A stretch of DNA of 64,000 nt from Anisakis pegreffii (taxonomy: Eukaryota > Nematoda > Chromadorea > Rhabditida > Anisakidae): positions 1 to 64,000 of the forward strand of contig JAPYMA010000437.1 in the NCBI GenBank assembly GCA_035041965.1, written 5' to 3'. The position numbers and the translations under genes were made by a program. A model generated the notes under the pieces. It was not told the origin of the DNA. It did not search any database and worked only from the letters and a program-made list of their open reading frames with translations. Below, piece by piece: positions 61,601 through 64,000 of the stretch; positions within the stretch are counted from its first letter, which is position 1, and each line of letters starts with the position of its first letter.

Positions 61601-64000
61601 TACATGTGGTAAGGGAACGCAGACCCGCATGCGAACGTGCCATGGCAATTTCTGCTTAGGTAATTTGATTCTTGCTGAGAAGAGTCAATGATATTCATCC
61701 AATCATGAATGCGCGTCATTTGAGCCATTCAAAACAATTCGAAAATTTTCGATTGGTTCGAGGCAAAGGCCGAATAGATAGAGAGAGTTTTCGACTGCCC
61801 GGTTACAATGTCTCACACTCATTCGAAAATCAACGCCCATGAATTTGTTTTTGAATGCTGCAATTATTTGAGTCGACACGAGTAATGGTGGATTTTGAAA
61901 CTAGTGCAGTTTAATGCAACCGACAAATCTGCTTTAAGGTAAAAGTGTAGAGCAGACTTTATGTGAGCACGGTCCATGCTCATCTTGGTCATCATGGGGA
62001 GACTGGGATGAGTGCTCTTGCAGTACTGGAACACAGACTCGTTCGCGAACCTGTATGCATGGTCAGGAATGTGTTGGAGCACGTGAGGTGAGCTTGTTTC
62101 TTTTCAGCTACATTCTTAATCAGATCCATTGAATGGTATCTCACCAAATTCATAGTCTGATCGAAAAGATCACCAGTTATGAAACATTCAATAAGGGTTG
62201 AGAAACCGTGGAGACATGCTCGAGGATGGATATTAATTCATATAGTTCCCACTGTCACTTTCGTTGCAATTTGCTGGCATCGATCGACCGATTGCGCTAT
62301 TCCAAGAGTTCAGCAGTGAACAACATTTTGGCGTCGGTGACAGCATTAAATGGCAACGAATTTGAATGCATGAAAGTTCAACATGGCAGTAACTGTTGCA
62401 AAAATCGTTTGCTCAAATCCAGTGAATTTTGAAGGTTTGAAGCAGTGACTAGAATAATATTTACACTGTAAAAAATGAAGCTGAAAATCGCGTAAGAAAT
62501 GAACTAATTCAAATGTTGAATACTGAGTCGTAGCTGATGCGAATCACCAAACATGAATAAAGGATACTCAACAATGCGATATTCGTGCATGTGCGCAATG
62601 GACACCATGGGGAGACTGGTCGACATGTGACAAGGACTGTGGTCCGGGTAAAAAGACAAGACGACGTGAATGTGTAACTTCGGAAGGAGATGCATCAAGC
62701 AGATGTGAAGGAGATGCCGTGGTTTGTTTCATTCATTTGACTGCAAAGTGATCCAGGAATTTCTGTTTCATTCTCGGTGAGATAAAAAGTTGATAATGCT
62801 CTTCGATGGTATATTTTCGTTGTGTCGAGAACTGAAATATAATTATGTTGTATGTATCAACCGTGCATAATGGTCAGTCACTTCAGGATCACTCAGTATG
62901 CCTTGTGCAAGCATGTTGTCAATGGACAACATGGAATGATTGGAGCAGTTGCGATCGTGATTGTGGAGGAGGACGAATAACACGATCAAGGATGTGTCTG
63001 AGACCTGGAACGGGTTAGTCACCTTTTAATTGATCGGTGTATGTGATTTGAGATCATGATTAGTGATGAAATTGATTTCAACTGTTATCGTCAGCAGCGA
63101 ATGAAGCGTATCCTAGTGATGGTGAATTGCGTGTATTTCATAGTATTTGAATCAATCCCTATTACTTAATTGCATGTATTGAGCACGCGGTTCTTCTTAT
63201 CCTAAAATGTTCAGAATAGCAATTAAATCAGGTATGAGAAATATAATGAGCAGTCATTTGTGAGAGTGAATATAAAGTCAACAAAAACAATTCAACAAAA
63301 ACATTGTTGCCTGTCTATGTTTCCATCGAAAAACACCTAAAAAACAAATATTTTAAGATGACAGCAGTGGATGCGATTGTGCTGGTTATGATCGTGAACA
63401 AATGTCTTGCAACGAACATCACTGTGCGCCGATCCCTTACGAATACGAAGCTGAACCCGAGTTCCCACCTGAATCTGTGTATCAACCTCAGCCAGTAACC
63501 CAGCCACAACTGCAACCACTACCTCTAACTACCATAGCACCTACTCATCCAGGAACTCAACCTGCTGTGATCAGAAAACAGCTCATACACCATCATCGTC
63601 CTACACCTGTTTATAAGCCAGGACCAGTGATAATACCTGTACGAGTTCCGTATTATATCAAACCAGTCACAAGAACAGAAGTTGGTAGTACTGCTGCAAC
63701 CACTGGAGTGTCATGCCAATGGTCTGAATGGTGGGGATGGAATCAGCACGCCGGTGGAGATTTGAGAAGATCGAGGTAATTTTTGGTCTTTGTGTTTTTC
63801 GTTGTCTCGAAATTGCATTTTTTGCTGAAAGATGTTCATTGTTTTGATGTTAGGAAGTGCAGAACATTGCTGGAACGACCGGATGCCTTGACCATAGGAT
63901 TCGTTACGTTTATTGAAGAAATGAGACCATTTGAAAGACTCACTGAAATCACATTCATAAGAATTAATCAATTGAAGGGCCTGCATTGGTGATAATGATT
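52642..64000 (+). CDS. Secreted PAN/TSP1 protein with SPGQYIAGGYQ repeats and about ten TSP1 modules (copy 2, runs off right edge)
   Basis: Exons joining in phase: 52642-52702, 53828-53919, 54096-54228, 54740-54822, 55064-55211, 55542-55613, 55828-56194, 56901-57027, 57585-58644, 59836-60024, 60219-60298, 60556-60685, 60932-61111, 61519-61659, 61939-62087, 62563-62721, 62887-63013, 63358-63775, then 63854 onward. That is at least 1238 residues. Signal peptide, PAN domain, first TSP1 half and VSG repeats match copy 1. The exon 57585-58644 carries the 18-residue repeat. From residue 716 TSP1 modules follow: WTEWTEWSACSATC, WSHWTEWSTC, WSHWEQWSACSATCGYG, WTNWQAWSSCSVSCGRG, WSEWQSWSHCSATCGKG, WSSWGDWDEC, WTPWGDWSTCDKDCGPG, WTTWNDWSSCDRDCGGG, WSEWWGW. 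Trp-rich TSP1 signatures are usually C-mannosylated and matrix-binding. 63.4-63.7 kb encodes a Pro-rich linker. The last exon boundary is unsure. Confidence 0.88.
54586..54643 (+). mobile_element. Decayed SINE fragment
   Basis: CGTCGCGGTTTCGATATCCC...CACGGAGGAAG...AAACCGAATGATGAACCAAT aligns with the T-arm and tail of the SINE at 20627-20690, with many changes. It lies in the PAN-domain intron of copy 2, within sequence that copy 1 lacks. Confidence 0.55.
56446..56482. repeat. Perfect 18-bp-arm palindrome in an intron of copy 2
   Basis: AAAATGGCTCAGTCGAAA, one G, then its exact reverse complement. The paralogous intron in copy 1 (about 39602-39620) has only the left arm, so the right arm arose in copy 2. 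A further CCGACTGAGCCA follows. Confidence 0.9.
57687..58496 (+). repeat. Coding tandem repeat, fifteen 54-bp units
   Basis: Fifteen head-to-tail 54-base units encode (V/I)SPGQYIAGGYQPGQAAA-like peptides. The middle ones are nearly identical and the last five diverge (AEIPT, GVQTT, QPQPDQ). The 54-base unit has no stop in several other frames on both strands, which creates long spurious open frames. Confidence 0.95.
58692..59682 (-). mobile_element. Merlin-type DNA transposon (IS1016/ISXO2-like), 991 bp
   Basis: About 50-bp inverted ends start GGCACTGTTGTCGATA(C/T)GCTGACC. The element is flanked by an 8-bp duplication with one change (AAAAGTCC at 58684-58691, AAAAGTCT at 59683-59690). The minus strand encodes an ISXO2-like transposase. 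The insertion sits in the intron right after the repeat exon of copy 2 and does not disturb its splice sites. Merlin elements are known from several animal groups; this copy looks young because ends and target copies are well kept. Confidence 0.9.
58999..59670 (-). pseudogene. Merlin transposase with two nonsense codons
   Basis: Within the element the minus strand reads through the ISXO2 DDE region. VEIDETVLTRRKYNVGR holds the first Asp, IMSDLWSAYGG the second, and NGVESMWQKFK the acidic third position. The frame is then interrupted by TGA (59122-59124) and TAG (59080-59082) but continues recognisably (GLLASYV, then QFVWKREFGG) to a natural-looking stop near 58999. The N-terminal part is short compared with full Merlin proteins. 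Upstream codons beyond 59682 lie outside the element and are not part of it. Confidence 0.82.

Noticed and set aside
1..64000. CRISPR array, prophage, operon or bacterial insertion
   Set aside because: No spaced direct repeats, no ribosome binding sites and intron-split genes throughout; the tandem repeats present are coding or simple minisatellites.

Overview
The window is from a nuclear eukaryotic genome, almost certainly a nematode. Genes are split into many short exons with TTTYAG-type 3' splice sites. Several start codons sit a few bases after a lone splice-acceptor motif, as expected for spliced-leader trans-splicing. The recognisable proteins are ordinary animal ones, and the DNA is AT-rich. 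I cannot name the species; a parasitic clade III type worm is only a guess. Exons were assembled by hand from splice signals, reading phase and family knowledge, with no transcript data.

Left part (1-24 kb). A cyclin T gene (minus strand, 12 core exons plus two 3' exons, continuing off the left edge) lies divergently from a four-exon exosome CSL4 gene (plus). Next is a 13-exon plus-strand gene for a CCCH zinc-finger protein resembling ZC3H3. Its introns hold a pre-miRNA-like hairpin, a 54-bp-arm palindrome and a tRNA-headed SINE. These three genes act in transcription elongation, RNA decay and probably mRNA 3'-end processing; nothing suggests they are co-regulated.

Middle (24-33 kb). A minus-strand gene of the mitochondrial trifunctional protein alpha family (HADHA) keeps its hydratase glutamates. 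Its dehydrogenase half has lost key residues, and the reading frame has an in-frame stop and one unresolved junction. A hAT transposon with target-site duplication sits in the last coding exon of an unidentified minus-strand gene.

Right part (33-64 kb). A block consisting of a degenerate minus-strand sequence plus a secreted PAN/TSP1 protein gene is present twice in tandem (about 33-43 kb and 46-64 kb). The two secreted proteins share signal peptide, PAN and first TSP1 exons. They have amplified quite different peptide repeats in the homologous central exon, and only the second goes on into a run of nine further TSP1 modules, leaving the window at the right edge. The duplicates form a mosaic of near-identical and diverged tracts, which suggests gene conversion. 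Between and within them are hAT-type MITEs with clear target-site duplications, a ~560-bp inverted repeat and a Merlin-type DNA transposon with terminal repeats, duplicated target and a recently broken transposase.

The most noteworthy items are the paralogous repeat proteins, the dehydrogenase-dead trifunctional paralogue, the transposon insertions with exact ends, and the two hairpins in the zinc-finger gene.
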